Position numbers and translations under genes: made by a program. Of a stretch of DNA of 64,000 nucleotides, positions 10,205-21,681 are shown piece after piece (within the stretch, counting starts at the first letter, position 1; each line of letters begins with the position of its first letter). This stretch comes from Eutypa lata. Lineage: Eukaryota; Ascomycota; Sordariomycetes; Xylariales; Diatrypaceae. The DNA lies in contig JAKULF010000003.1 of assembly GCA_022661535.1 (NCBI GenBank), positions 1,922,001 to 1,986,000 on the forward strand, read 5' to 3'. Below the pieces are notes generated by a model. The model searched no databases and was not told the origin of the DNA. It saw only the letters and a program-made list of their open reading frames with translations.

Positions 10205-11902
10205 ACTGGAAAATTTTCATTAAAAAAACGGCATGAAAATGGATTGAGTAATTACCTCAGGTGAGAGAATGTAGTGGGGTCAATGTACGATTGAGAGAGG
10301 TTGAGAGGTGTCTAAAAAAACGGAAACGGAAACTGGCTATGTGCGGATGGATGGAATCAGGGCTATAATCAGGGAGGTTGGCTATCTAACTAGCTAGCTG
10401 AATCTAGCTCTGAGAATAATAATAGAAAGTAAATCCAGCTCTATGGATGGTGATTGTGTTGAACTAAAATCAAAGGTCCTATTGTAAAACCCTCTTGTTG
10501 TATAGGGGTTTAGATACATGTGACGGTTATTGGCAAGCTGTTATAGGTACACGATTTCCCAGGGGTTCATTCACCTGGTACTACTTAGAGGCTAGTAAGT
10601 AGTGTGCGCCTGTGACGTCGGTTGTCTCCTTTCCAACATTTTAGCCGCGCGAATCTCAACCTGTGTAGTTCTAACTAGATGGAAGGGTCTATGAACACGG
10701 ACGTATGGATTGGGACAAACTGCGGCACCCTATCGTCAGCAAGCAGTTTGGATTGACGGTGGACAGGTTCAGTTGGTTGAGAGAAGTTGCTCAGGAATGT
10801 TTTGGCCGTTATAATGGAGTTTATGTAGGAAGGCAACCGCACTTGTATACGTGGATGTCGATGGTGGCAGTGGCACCATGATAATACTACATAATGGACA
10901 CTAACGAGCTCACGTCTTGATATATATATACGGTCCTAGCATTTCTTGCTACAGCTCCCTAACATCGGCGCCGGGGCACGGGTGGCTTCTTGATGTGATG
11001 GGGCGTCGATCTGTCTAAGCTATTGGGCTCCTGTGTTATCTGCAGGTGTTTGTATGTCCAAAATGGATTTCAAGATATAGACGCCGTTGGAAGGCGACAA
11101 AAAGATGACAGATGAGAAGGAACCCGTCTGCTACTGCCCAATGGCCAAATTCGTCCAGTATGGTTAAAATCTTGATGTAAACGAGACAGATTTACTAAAA
11201 TGTGCTGATGATCTGCTTTTGTTACCAATAACCATACCTTCACTCTTTCTGGATGTAGGGAATCAACTTCGATACTACGTAGGAGGTTTTAAGGGTCTAA
11301 TAAGCATTTATCATACTAGCTTAGAAGAACGCCAATATAAACATCTAGCAGCGTGGGCATACTTTATCTTTAAAAAATATTATTCAGCCTTAACCTACCC
11401 GCTTCTTTCCTACTTTATCCTATATCTATTTACTCACACTCTATTACTCCTTCTCTCGCTCTCAACCCTGTACCTGCAATAATCCTACACATCCTCTTCA
11501 AACACTCATTTACAACAGGGCTGGCCAAGGCTGACACTGGACTAACCGTACCGCCCATAGTTGATTCTGCACTAGCCATCTTCGTCTTGTCTACGAATCT
11601 ATCGGTATACCGATTCATAAGCCATACGTACATCGGTTTTCTCACGCCAGTGAAACCTAAAGGCAAGAAAATACACGAATACGTATAAACGCACTCTACG
11701 CGCAATCTGGCAAGAACGATTAGATACGCAAAACAAGAGCTAATTCAGCGTGTGGCTCTTACGGCAATAGGAACCTGAATACCTACATAGGTAAGTACCA
11801 CCTGCCGTTACAAATTTATGGCTTTGTTTCTTGACAAGGTCTCATCCTAGTGCCTCACCTTACGTCTGCACCTCCAAAATTCCGGATGAACATCCAGCAG
11901 AT
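10205..11902. other. Intergenic, no gene supported; possible 5' leader intron at its end
   Basis: About 1.7 kb after pmt4. It contains AT microsatellite sequence near 10920-10930 and open frames rich in Tyr/Leu/Phe that look like chance translations of T-rich DNA. At the right end a GTAAGT (from 11791) and a TCCTAG (ending 11850) could bound a 60-nt leader intron of the next gene. Confidence 0.45.
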
Positions 11903-13141
11903 ATGCAACAATCTCTAGAATCAGCTAGTCAGCAACACCAGCCGTCACTAGGCAGTGAATACCATCATAGATCAGCAGGAGAGACCATATCGCCACCAGC
12001 ACTAACATCGAATGTCCCTTATGATATGTCTGCGCTGACGGCAATGAAATGCTCTGGAATTCCGCTGCCTTCCACGCTAGCGGAACTTAGTGAGACATGG
12101 AGACGTTCAATACAATTTGGAAACACGCTTCGTGGTTATTCGAGATTTACAGCAATGTTCCCTGATGGAATTGAGTTCGATCCTATAGATAGGCGATATG
12201 ATGGCTACCTAACCGGGATTCCCGCCATCATAAAGAGCTTCAAGAACCAGCACCCGCACCACACTGACCATCCGACTGAACGCGGTCTGCTAGCACTGCT
12301 ACTCAAAGATATGGATGAGGAGTCACAAGGCAGGAGGGCTGGTCAGAGGCTGAGGAATTTATGCCGTAGCGAGCTGCCAAAGGGTTTCCCTAGTAGAGAT
12401 CATAGCATGTTACTGGTCGACCATCTCTACAACAGTCTCCATCAGTGGGGCCTCCAAAGGGGACTCAATATTGTACTATGTCTTCTCATTTCAACAAAAT
12501 ATATGGGGGAATATATCACTTTCGACTCAGACTCTACCGATGAAGACAACACACTCTTCGTATGGATCGCACATGACACCGTGGAGAATTATATTGGCCT
12601 CAAACGGAATATTCTAGGAGGGGATGGTAATATATACCTATCTGACCTATTTAATCGCGACGACCTAACCCATGATGACGCTCAATGCAACGATATACGG
12701 CAGCCCTCACCCTTTGATGATAGCGCCCTGTCGCAGTCATCCGCAAATGACGACAACCACCAGGGCAATAGCTATTCTCAATCACCACCTCCCAGTGACC
12801 GAGTTCGGGATATCGTCAGAGGCTGTAACATGAGAGACGTGCTGCTATTCTTCGAGGGTACGCATAAAATCAACGAAGCTAACTCCCTAAGCACCGCTAT
12901 GAAAGATGAGAAGTTGTACCTTGTGCTACAATATTTGAGAGACTCTTACAATGAAGTCCGGGAACAGAGACAAGGGGTGTCTAAGCAAGTTTGGGAGCGG
13001 GCAGAAGCCCGTTATACGATGGGTGAGCTCATCGATGAGATCTCACACGGATTCTCTAATGGAGTGGGTTCGAAAGAAGAGACAAGATGCTACATTGATA
13101 TCGCTAAAGCTTATGCGAGAGTGTTTTCTGATGATATCTAA
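11903..13141 (+). CDS. Hypothetical protein, orphan-like
   Basis: Uninterrupted frame; the first ATG is at 11903, giving 412 residues (the frame is open a further 24 codons upstream but without ATG). Seen: a polar Q/S/H-rich start, a region with the look of a folded alpha-helical protein (about 45-250: SALTAMKCSGIPLPSTL..., LLALLLKDMDEESQG, DHLYNSLHQWGLQRGLNIVL, FVWIAHDTVENYIGLKRNIL), an acidic N/D/S-rich disordered linker (about 255-300), and a charged helical C-terminus (ILFFEGTHKINE-type stretch, then LRDSYNEVREQRQ and AYARVFSDD). No signal peptide or membrane helix. I do not recognise the family. An upstream exon joined through the TCCTAG at 11850 is possible. Confidence 0.5.
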   Translation: MQQSLESASQQHQPSLGSEYHHRSAGETISPPALTSNVPYDMSALTAMKCSGIPLPSTLAELSETWRRSIQFGNTLRGYSRFTAMFPDGIEFDPIDRRYDGYLTGIPAIIKSFKNQHPHHTDHPTERGLLALLLKDMDEESQGRRAGQRLRNLCRSELPKGFPSRDHSMLLVDHLYNSLHQWGLQRGLNIVLCLLISTKYMGEYITFDSDSTDEDNTLFVWIAHDTVENYIGLKRNILGGDGNIYLSDLFNRDDLTHDDAQCNDIRQPSPFDDSALSQSSANDDNHQGNSYSQSPPPSDRVRDIVRGCNMRDVLLFFEGTHKINEANSLSTAMKDEKLYLVLQYLRDSYNEVREQRQGVSKQVWERAEARYTMGELIDEISHGFSNGVGSKEETRCYIDIAKAYARVFSDDI

Positions 13142-13725
13142 GGTTTCCTGGTCATATATGGCTGGGGTAATAGGGAAACTCGGTTCAATGGATCCTAGAT
13201 TAGGGCTAGCTATTTATGGAAGAGGGCTTTCGTGGATTCGGTACCACCGAGTCAACATCATCAGAATTTGCTTACGGTATAATTTTCCTCGTATAAGTAT
13301 GTAGCACAATGACACGACACTAAGGCCATACCACGTGACACCCAACATAGGGATGTGAATTTGCTGTTGATTGGAAGAGGTAACAACAATATTCCTCTGC
13401 AGTGAAACACGGAATTTACTAAGGGCTAATGGGTCCTCGGGATTCTGCATGCCTGGAAGCCTCGGAATTTCGATAAAAGCCAAGCTGGAAGAAGTAGATT
13501 GTAACTTTGCACAGCGAGAAAGGAGAGGACACCCATGGGCCCAGGCTCAAAACTCCGGCATAATTTTTAAGTTCTAGATATATGCATTGAAAGTTTCCCG
13601 GGGGTTTTGACCTTGCGATATCGTCGTAATCAAGACATCTGATATCAAATCTTTCATAACCTTTTTTTTGGTGGTCGATGTATGCAAGCCTAGTCCTTGA
13701 GGACTTAGGCGAGTTTGTAGTACAG
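13142..13725. other. Convergent intergenic spacer
   Basis: About 580 bases between the orphan gene on + and the metalloprotease on -. Should hold both 3' ends. No supported gene, repeat or RNA. Confidence 0.5.
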
Positions 13726-14771
13726 TTAGCCACGGTAGCTCTCCCAGGCGCTGTACATGCGCTCTTCCTGACCCGCAGTGAACTCCTCGTAACACGAATC
13801 TTCGGAGTAGTCCACTAGTCTAACGTTAGCTCTTCCTACTTTGTTTAAATCCCCAAACCCGATGGGAACTTACTGAAGTTGTGGATAGGGTCAACACCCT
13901 CTGCTGGGCAGCTATCCCGCCCCACCGGGCAGCCGGAAGAGGCACTGGCCTGAGCAGGAGTATCGTCGACTAGATCGCCGCCGGTGCAGCCATCCTGGAA
14001 TGTGTGGTAAAGATTCATCCAATGGCCGACCTAGAGAGTGATTTATTAGTATTCTCCTCGTAAGTTTGAGAAATGAAACCATTGACTAAGTATGTCCATA
14101 CCTCATGAGGGACTGTGCCGCCTAGGTTGTATGGAGCAGCGCTACCACCTGGCACGGAGGCAGCGTCGATGACACATCCGTCGAGGTAGAAATCATCTGA
14201 CCCCTCCTCGAAGTTGTCAGGGAAGTAGCAGTAACCCAGAGCCTGGAAGTTGGGCTGGCGCAAGAAGTAGACGTTCAGGGTACTGTAGTCGCCTTGGCGC
14301 AACTCCTGCTTGTAGGCGAGCTCGTCCGAGTCATCAGCCCAGTCGGCGTTGATAGTCCAGTCCCTGCCCAGGAGGTTGAAGCTGATGCCGTGGGGTGCAT
14401 AGGCGGCATTCAAAACGTCAAGCTAGTCGTCTAGTTGTTGCTCCTGTAAAGGGGGGATTAGTCTCTCGCCTCTAGGCATGCGGCTAGGAAAGGACAGGGC
14501 AGGCGGGTTTACGTACAGTTGCGTATCCATCGTCCTCAGACTCGGATCCCGCTATAACATGGAAGTAGGTGTCAACGGTGATGGTCGCGAAAGATCGCAA
14601 CTCTCCTGAAGCAACTCTCGCGCGCTCCTGTTGCAGCATCTGCTGAGAAGCTCTGATCTGGGCCTCGGTAGGGTGAGGAGTACCACAGGAGCGAGTGACA
14701 TTGCGAGCAGAGAGGTGTGCCGAGGCTGAGCTGGCCAGAACGGCAGTCACTGCAAGGGACTTGAACAACAT
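13726..14771 (-). CDS. Secreted M43 pappalysin-like zinc metalloprotease (MEP1-like) with an in-frame TAG
   Basis: Exons 14771-14517, 14443-14102, 14030-13874 and 13814-13726 would give about 280 residues. It begins with a clear signal peptide (hydrophobic core, then ASSASA). Family hallmarks follow: [43 protein letters not shown], the zinc site [11 protein letters not shown] split by intron 3, a [13 protein letters not shown] segment, and the Met-turn [15 protein letters not shown] completed across the last intron. Asn stands at the eighth position of the zinc motif where metzincins usually have Gly. With the best acceptor of intron 1 (TTTACAG, exon from 14443) the seventh codon is TAG (14423-14425) where related proteins are expected to have Gln. 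Either this is a recent pseudogene, or the CTAG itself serves as an in-phase alternative acceptor that skips seven residues. Extracellular protein degradation is the family role. Confidence 0.8.
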
Positions 14772-16704
14772 AGTGACGGGAACTACGAAAACTTGTCTTA
14801 GGGAGTAGGACTAAGGATTGTCTAGCAGAACGAATGGCTTGATGGGATTCCTACCATCACAGAAACCGAGTAGCACCCGGTAGCTTATATACTCATCCAC
14901 TGCTTGCTGTTCACGTAATAGAGTGATATCGCCAACGTTGCGCGCGTTATCGGCGGTTACTAGCACAATGCCTAGCATTGCCTTGTTACCTGCCCGATGG
15001 ATGGTAGTAGTATGCCACCCCCCTCCCCGAATGGCTAGCAAGGCACCAGTGTTCAGTGTAACTCAGCACGGCTTTCCCCGCCTCGTGGCCACCATCTCCA
15101 GAAATGGTAAATGTGTATATATATCTAACTGCCCAGAATCTGAAAGACTATATCCTGCCAGAACAGGACTAGTGTCCGTGCGAGAACATCTTCACGGTGA
15201 TGACACAAACGCTATCGGTCAGCACATGATCTATCTACGCTGCTCATCGTTCTGAACATATTTTATCGGTATGTAGATGGCCTTCAGAAAGCAAAGTGAA
15301 AAAAGACCGCTCGTATTGCAGCATGACGGAGATTAAAGGATGGTACAACGGTAATGCAGAATGGAGAAAAAGGGCTGACTGAGGCTCTCCTTGGGAGACT
15401 TGGATCGCTCTACCCTGAAATTTAGGTAACAAACGACGATAAGCTTAGTAGGTTATTTGCTGGGTCGTCGTACTACTCGGGAAATACTAGCGGCGATAGG
15501 CAGGTGAGGCTGCATGTATGGGCATGTCTACATAGTATCTGCCGGTGATGCCTTACAGCTAGGTATAATTGTTGATGGAAAAGCACTTTGCAGGTAACCT
15601 ATCATGGCTGGAAACCTTCCTAAATGGTTGCATCTGACACCACTAAACCCCTTACATTAGCGCAAGGGGAAGGCTGCATTCGCTTGCATGTCGATCTGTT
15701 AACTGGAGGATGGTGACACGACATATGCTACCCAACCAGCCACTAGGACTTATCGACGTACGATATCGCTTTCCCCTTATTTTCCTCTCAATATAGCAGC
15801 TTGCTTGCCTGCCTGAGCCTCAGGGAATTGACTGTCAGGGCCTTTACCTAGAATCTTACCTATGCTCTCTTCCTTGAGAACCCCGGGGAAACCGGTCGTC
15901 TTGGCGCCAAGATAGTTACCACGTAGGAAATTCTTCCATGATTGGTGAGCATTGCACGAAATAGGTAGGGGAAAGAAAAACACGTGACGTTGAGATGAAG
16001 GGAAGGAGGAAGGGAGTAAGTCTATAGCCATTATTGATTTCCTGGCGGGCTGAATTGATTTCAAATAGTCTCATGCAGCATGAACTTCGCTTTTCCGAGT
16101 AGGCAGATTTGATATATGAAGTTGTCCATAGAGGAAACTCGAAGAAACCCAGGCAGCCGCCAACTTGTATGTCACGTGGAGTACCTGCCTATAAACGTAG
16201 TGATCAACCACAATGGACCGTTTAGCCCTGCGGGACATCCCGTGTCGAATGCGCATGGGTGTCGTGATACAACATTAAGGTATTGTCCAATGGTAACGAT
16301 AAGTTGCTGCAGTGACATTTCGGTACTAGTCAGAAGTAGGACTCGTGTAACAGTGAGATGTCTAATTCGTGGCCTTGCAAGGGTTAGCTCATGAACCTGT
16401 CTGTCAATCCCACCAGTACTACTACGTAGTATCGATTATCAGTTGAAGATACTAACATGGCAATAGCGCACGAGGGCTTGTAATGTATGCGTACTTACAT
16501 AACCAAAGACTAAACTGATAGCCTCGACAAATCGATCTTTTCAATTCCCTGCGATTCCCAGGACGACGATAGCCCAGAGAATAGTTATGCCTCCCTGATA
16601 GCTAGAACGTACGTTAGTCAAAGGGGACATGGTCACTCTGCTGCTGTCCGTTTGAGGCCGCGACATGACAATACTCAATAGCTTATTAGAAACCTATCTA
16701 TGGC
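14772..16704. other. Intergenic, no firmly supported gene
   Basis: About 1.9 kb. On the minus strand 15950-15777 there is a protein-like open stretch (FLRGNYLGAKTTGFPG and GPDSQFPEAQAGKQAA) ending in a stop but without an ATG or an obvious upstream exon; it could be a last exon or a relic. The rest shows nothing recognisable. Confidence 0.4.
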
Positions 16705-18263
16705 CTAGTACACAAACTTGAAATGTACCTCATCGTAAACCTCTCGTTCCTCATCCGTCATGTTAGCCCTGAGCCTTTCACGTTCCCTGTTTTTCATCAC
16801 CAATATCCCAAACGTAAAGACCACCAGGACCATGCCCAAGGCCGTAAACCCGAGGCCAACCGAGAAGCCCGTGGGGTATCTCGGCCGCTCAGTCACGATG
16901 AAGACGTTGGTAGAAACGAAATTCGCGCAATTCCCGAATCCGATCATCCAGGCCATGCCGACAGCCAGATATTTTCGGCCACGCAGGTTTGCGCTCAACC
17001 ACGCCATCATTATTGACATCTGCGGGAATGTCCCCGCTGCCATGAAAAATAGTGCCATATACCTGACTCCCGCTTGAGGTACGTAGACTTTCATGATAAT
17101 CCAGCCGATCAGCTGTAAGCAACAAGCACCAAATATAAAGGGGGCGCGGAAATTAAGATACGAAGCAAGCCAAGTGATGATAAACGTGGAGACAATGCCA
17201 GTTCCCCACACCGGCATTGTCATTAACTGGGCTATAGTGGATGTCCATCCCAGCTCGGTCAGGATCGTCGGCGAGAATGAGGCGACGGAGGCCGCGGTTA
17301 TATCGCAACAGAAAAAGGACATGGTGAAAAGGTGGATGCGCCAGTCCGTGAGGATCTTCCAAATCGGCACGTTGTCAATGACGGAACCCTCGGCCTCCGG
17401 GCCGCGCGACGCCTCGAGCTGCGACATGAGGCGGTCCCGCTCGTGGGGCTTGAGGAACCACGACTGCGCGTGCTGGGGGAAGTTGGGGCAGAACAAGAAG
17501 ACGGAGACGGCGACGAGGCAAGTCATCAGACCCTCGATGATGAAGATCCAGCGCCAACCCTCCAGGCCGCCGGCGCCCTCCAGGTCGCTGATGGCGTAGG
17601 CCAGGAGGCCGGAGAACAGCGGCCCGGCCAGGGCGAAGTTGAAGAACCAGGCGAAACGGACGGCCGCTTCGCGCTTCGTGTAATACATCGATATCAGGTA
17701 CGTCGCGCCAGCGGGGAGGGATGCTTCGAAGACACCCATGAGGAATCGCACCGCCAGGAGACCGCCGTAACTACCAGTCAGACCTTGGCACATGCCAAGG
17801 ACACCTAGGCCGGGTCAGCATTCGCGATTTAATACATACAGAGGTGTTTTAGTTATGTCATGACGTGCTTACCTAATATGAAGGTCTGCACGCCTAGGAA
17901 GATGCCCGGGCGGATGAGGTTCTTGTTGAATATCAAGTTTGCCGGTACTTCGGCGAGCACGAACGGGATGTAGAATATCCATAGCGACGTGTTGAAGCCA
18001 TTGGCTGGCATGTTCAGCGTCTCCTCGAGGCCATTGGGCTGGTCGATGCCCAGGCTCCTCGCGTTGGCGATATTCGTCCGGTCGAGGAACAGGAGCGTAT
18101 ATAAGACGCCGGTGAAGGGGATAAGGACGATGTCTCTTTTCCAGAGAATGGCCCGGTCAAGCTTCGGATCATAGGTGGCGATTGCCGCGGGCTGCGCGAC
18201 GATGCTGTCCTCCGACCCTTCACTCTTCTCGGTCATCGTCGGGGGTTTCTTGTCATCCAACAT
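16705..18263 (-). CDS. MFS transporter, anion:cation symporter (Dal5/allantoate permease-like) family
   Basis: Exons 18263-17873 and 17804-16705, 496 residues, the usual length. The intron is canonical (GTAAGC...CCTAG) and joins FIL-G-VLGMCQG in phase. Features: hydrophilic N-terminus, KRDIVLIPFTGVLYTLLFLDRTNIANAR (the typical TM1 'LDR.N..NA' signature), LWIFYIPFVLAEVPANLIF, VRFLMGVFEASLPAGATYLISMYY, a central cytosolic loop, and the TMLSANLRGR-like segment seen here as AWLSANLRGRKYLAVG. Twelve helices can be traced. The family carries organic anions, vitamins, dipeptides or ureides across the plasma membrane; the substrate cannot be told from sequence. The gene stands alone, with no catabolic gene beside it. 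Confidence 0.9.
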
Positions 18264-20432
18264 GCTGTCGGTCGGTTACAGCATATCAAGTCTTAACGTA
18301 GGACACTTCCTCCTCTGCGCTGTGGGACGCGATGAGGCGCGATATTGGTATAAAGCAGGTCAAGAACTTGGTTAGAAGAAAGCGAAGGGCTTAGCACAAC
18401 ATGGCGTTCTCCAGCATGAAAGGAGAAAGGAAGGAGTTCCTCGAGGACAAAATCGAGAACGAAGCAAGAAACAAAAACCCACCCGACGAGCTAGAGAATC
18501 GAAATGAAGGGGCCTAAAATAGTTCATGGCGTAGGGGTGGGGGAGAGCTCCATTCTATTGCAAGGGTTCTTTTCTACAGCTTTACCCTTTCGGTTTAAAG
18601 ACGCAATGGAACCCCGGACGCGGGAACTGATAGCCTGGATCTAATCCCGTGGCAGATGTGCTTAGTTCGCACATAGAACCATGGGATTGGTTAGCCCCTT
18701 GCCCCCCTGTCGATAGCAGATCAGGGGGGGCGCTCGAAGGGTTTAGCTGACGGATATTTTAACCCAGGATCCCCTATGCAAAATACCGTCAGTACGGCAC
18801 GCCGCCGTCCTGCATTTTTGAGTTCTCACTAAGCCCTACCTTTGCTGACATGAAGGCCAACGAAACTACAAAAGAGACAAAGATAAAAGGAATTCTCTAC
18901 GTTGTCTGGTTGTCTATGAGAACACTGACCTTTAACTGTGGTAGTCCTGCGTTTCCTGCAAAGTTCTATCTACCCATTCCGGCTGCTCCGGAAAATCCTA
19001 CCATACCTAGAACAGCCGTGCCACGGTATGCAATCGGAAGATCAGGATAAACCGCTCGTGGCTGGCTAGAGTTACATTTGTATACATACGCCATGCATAT
19101 GTACTACATAGGAGGTGTCAAAAGTCTTTGTTGTGATCTCTGGCACTTCTGGCTGGTTCAGTGTAATGGTTCCAATGACACGATTGCATGCATATCATAA
19201 CTATCTAGGTATCCGTATCTATTGCAACCCTCTCTTCGGCATCCCTTAAACGCCAGAACGCATCGGGTCGGGCGGGTCATGGAGGAGTAATTACGTAGCT
19301 ACCTACTCCACATTCTCAATCGGGTAAGTAAACACATACATACGGGCAACAAATTACCTACCCTCTCATGCAAATGTTAAACCATAATTATATGTTTCAC
19401 GAACTACATGTATGTATTCTCTTCAATGGAAGATATGTATATTTAAGTAGTTATATTTTGTCGCCCTATCCATTGTACACATCGATAGTCCTATCTTGGT
19501 GCTTGGTCCTCGAGTTCTTCATGGTTCATACCTGTAATGAAAATAATGATCGACCCAATCTTTTATCGTGATAGGTCGCCCCATTTACTGATCGGAGTTA
19601 TGACTCCAGTCCTCACATGCAAACCCCGGACACGGCCCGCATCCCAGCTGCCCAGCATCTTACATGCCGCGCGTTGTTCACACCCCTTTCATGGCAAGCG
19701 TGGTTGTCGAGCTAGAATCTAGCTGCTACATAGATTGATTGACCTCTATCTCTACAAGCAAGAACGAGGTAAGAAAGTTTAGATTTAATTAAGAACTGGT
19801 AGTTTCATCGTCGGCAAAAAGTAAGTACTTAGTTTTCACCGCAAGAAGAGAAAAGTATGCTTGATGTAACTCCAGCGAAGTGGCGATGGCAAAGGCCTAA
19901 TAATGCACATTTCAATGTATGTATTCTAAGTTATAACTAAGGCATACATATGTGGTTAAGTGAATATATTGATGTTAGATAATCGCTGTCACTGAAACCT
20001 ACCTGAAAGAGGGATAGATACAACGTCGTGTTAAGAGTCGCCAAGTCTCGCTATCATTATAAGTGCTTACTTACGTACGCAACTCAGTCGTGAGCTCCTA
20101 CCGCCATTAATACCAGGTCGTCGCCAAATCAAATGATGCGCTGATAATCACTCAACATCCAAACCCAACTAATACATGCGTAGCTAGGAATAACCGGTGA
20201 TAATCTTATGTTACTTAATACGACACTGCGAAGGTAATATTCATAAAAATCTACGCTGCCTACCAGGTTGCGTTTGATATTAACCGGAACTCTGATTTAT
20301 ATAGACTTGTGCCAAATTAGCCGAGCAACTTCATATGGCTGGCTACCCTCAACACATAACCTACGAGACCAAATTCCTCATGTCATCTACATTCCTTCGT
20401 GGCTTCCTGTTATACGATGCAAGTTTCTGATA
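18264..20432. other. Intergenic, no gene supported
   Basis: About 2.2 kb holding the promoters of the MFS gene (left) and the hydroxylase-like gene (right). Many short CCTACCTAGGTA-like microsatellite scraps, a poly-G run near 18724 and AT-rich stretches; no protein-like open frame or RNA gene recognised. Confidence 0.5.
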
Positions 20433-21463
20433 ATGCCTTTCAATAGAAAGAATGCGCTTAGCTTCGCCACTGCGATAGCCTTGTTCATAGCACTGGTAGC
20501 GCTCGTAGTTGACTTAGCAGGTCTCAAGACGACTATCGCGAACACTTTCATGAGAGGCGAGCTGAGAAGCTCTGAGCCAACATATAATTACGATTGCGCC
20601 GCCCACAAGTACAATATAGAGATTATCTCTCTCGATCCACTGCTTATCTACATCCGAAACTTTCTAAGTCGTGATGATATCACCGGCCTTCTTGAAGCCG
20701 GAGAGAACCAATTCAATCCTTCAGAGGTTTATAAAAATGGCGTTCTAAGACAAAATACTTGGTATGTACATAAAAACAACATCTTGATGTCTTCGCTTCG
20801 CTGTTGTACAAGGGTCGCCAACTAACAGATGTGTAGTGCGTGATATATTTCATATTGAATCTTCCTAGACATTATGTCTCTATTAAGAGAGACTGGTCAT
20901 GAATTCTAGCACAAGATGCTGACCTAAACCCAGACCGGACCTCTTCCAGCGCTCGGCTACGGCGTGACGACCCGGCGGTCCGCTGTGTACTTGAGCGATC
21001 ACGAGGATTTGCCGGAACAATCCTTGCCCCAGCCGCCGACGAAATGGGTGTGCCTCAGCTCGTTCGATACGAACCCGGCCAGCAGTACGGACTGCACCAC
21101 GACTGGTGGCGGGTACCACATGCGGCTTTCGACGGCTCCCCGCGGACGTTCAACAGGGTCGTCAGCTTCTTCGCCATCCTTCGGGATAACTGCACCGGCG
21201 GCGAAACGCACTTCCCTTTCGTCAAGCCCATTGCGCCGCAAGAGGGACGCGGCGAAGATGCCGCCTCGCTGTGGCGAGAGCACGAGGACGGGGGCCTGGC
21301 GTTCAAACCCGTGGCTGGAAATGCACTGTTTTGGGTGAATCTTTTCCCCAATGGAACGGGTGACTCGAGGACTGTCCATGCTGGATTACCGGTTAGTGGC
21401 GGTGAGAAGATCGCGATGAATATCTGGCCGCGACAGTATCGCCCAAATAAGCTACCTGAATAA
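20433..21463 (+). CDS. Membrane-anchored 2OG-Fe(II) dioxygenase, prolyl 4-hydroxylase alpha-subunit-like
   Basis: Best canonical model: exons 20433-20761 and 20950-21463 (GTATGT donor, CCTCTTCCAG acceptor), 280 residues. The N-terminus has a single signal-anchor helix (FATAIALFIALVALVV). The catalytic part shows the double-stranded beta-helix signature: PQLVRYEPGQQYGLHHDWW with the HxD iron ligands, RVVSFFAILRDNCTGGETHFP, the distal His in RTVHAGLPV and the 2-oxoglutarate-binding Lys in GEKIAMNIWPR. Such enzymes hydroxylate Pro or similar residues in the secretory pathway. Immediately upstream of the chosen acceptor the same frame reads RTSSSARL, which resembles the conserved segment preceding this point in the family, so an alternative (or formerly used) acceptor near 20910-20934 is likely; none of those joins the first exon in phase with a canonical donor. 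The junction is therefore uncertain, the domain call is not. Confidence 0.82.
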
Positions 21464-21681
21464 TACGAAGGAGACTTGTTTATAGCTGTTATGAACCTAA
21501 ATGATAGTCTTGTTTACCGTTGTTGGTGATCGGCTCTTGATACGGGTAATATATTCTGATTGTTCTTCCAGTCCTGGTAAGTCGCCTTGATCAGCGAAGA
21601 GCCTTGGTTTTCTTGGTAGGACAATTAAAGAATTTGCTTCATATCATTATACTACCTTTTCGCCTAAGTTTAAATATCAAT

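Noticed and set aside
11219..11482. 87-codon Tyr/Leu-rich open frame
   Set aside because: T-rich DNA translates this way by chance; no coding signals or homology-like pattern.
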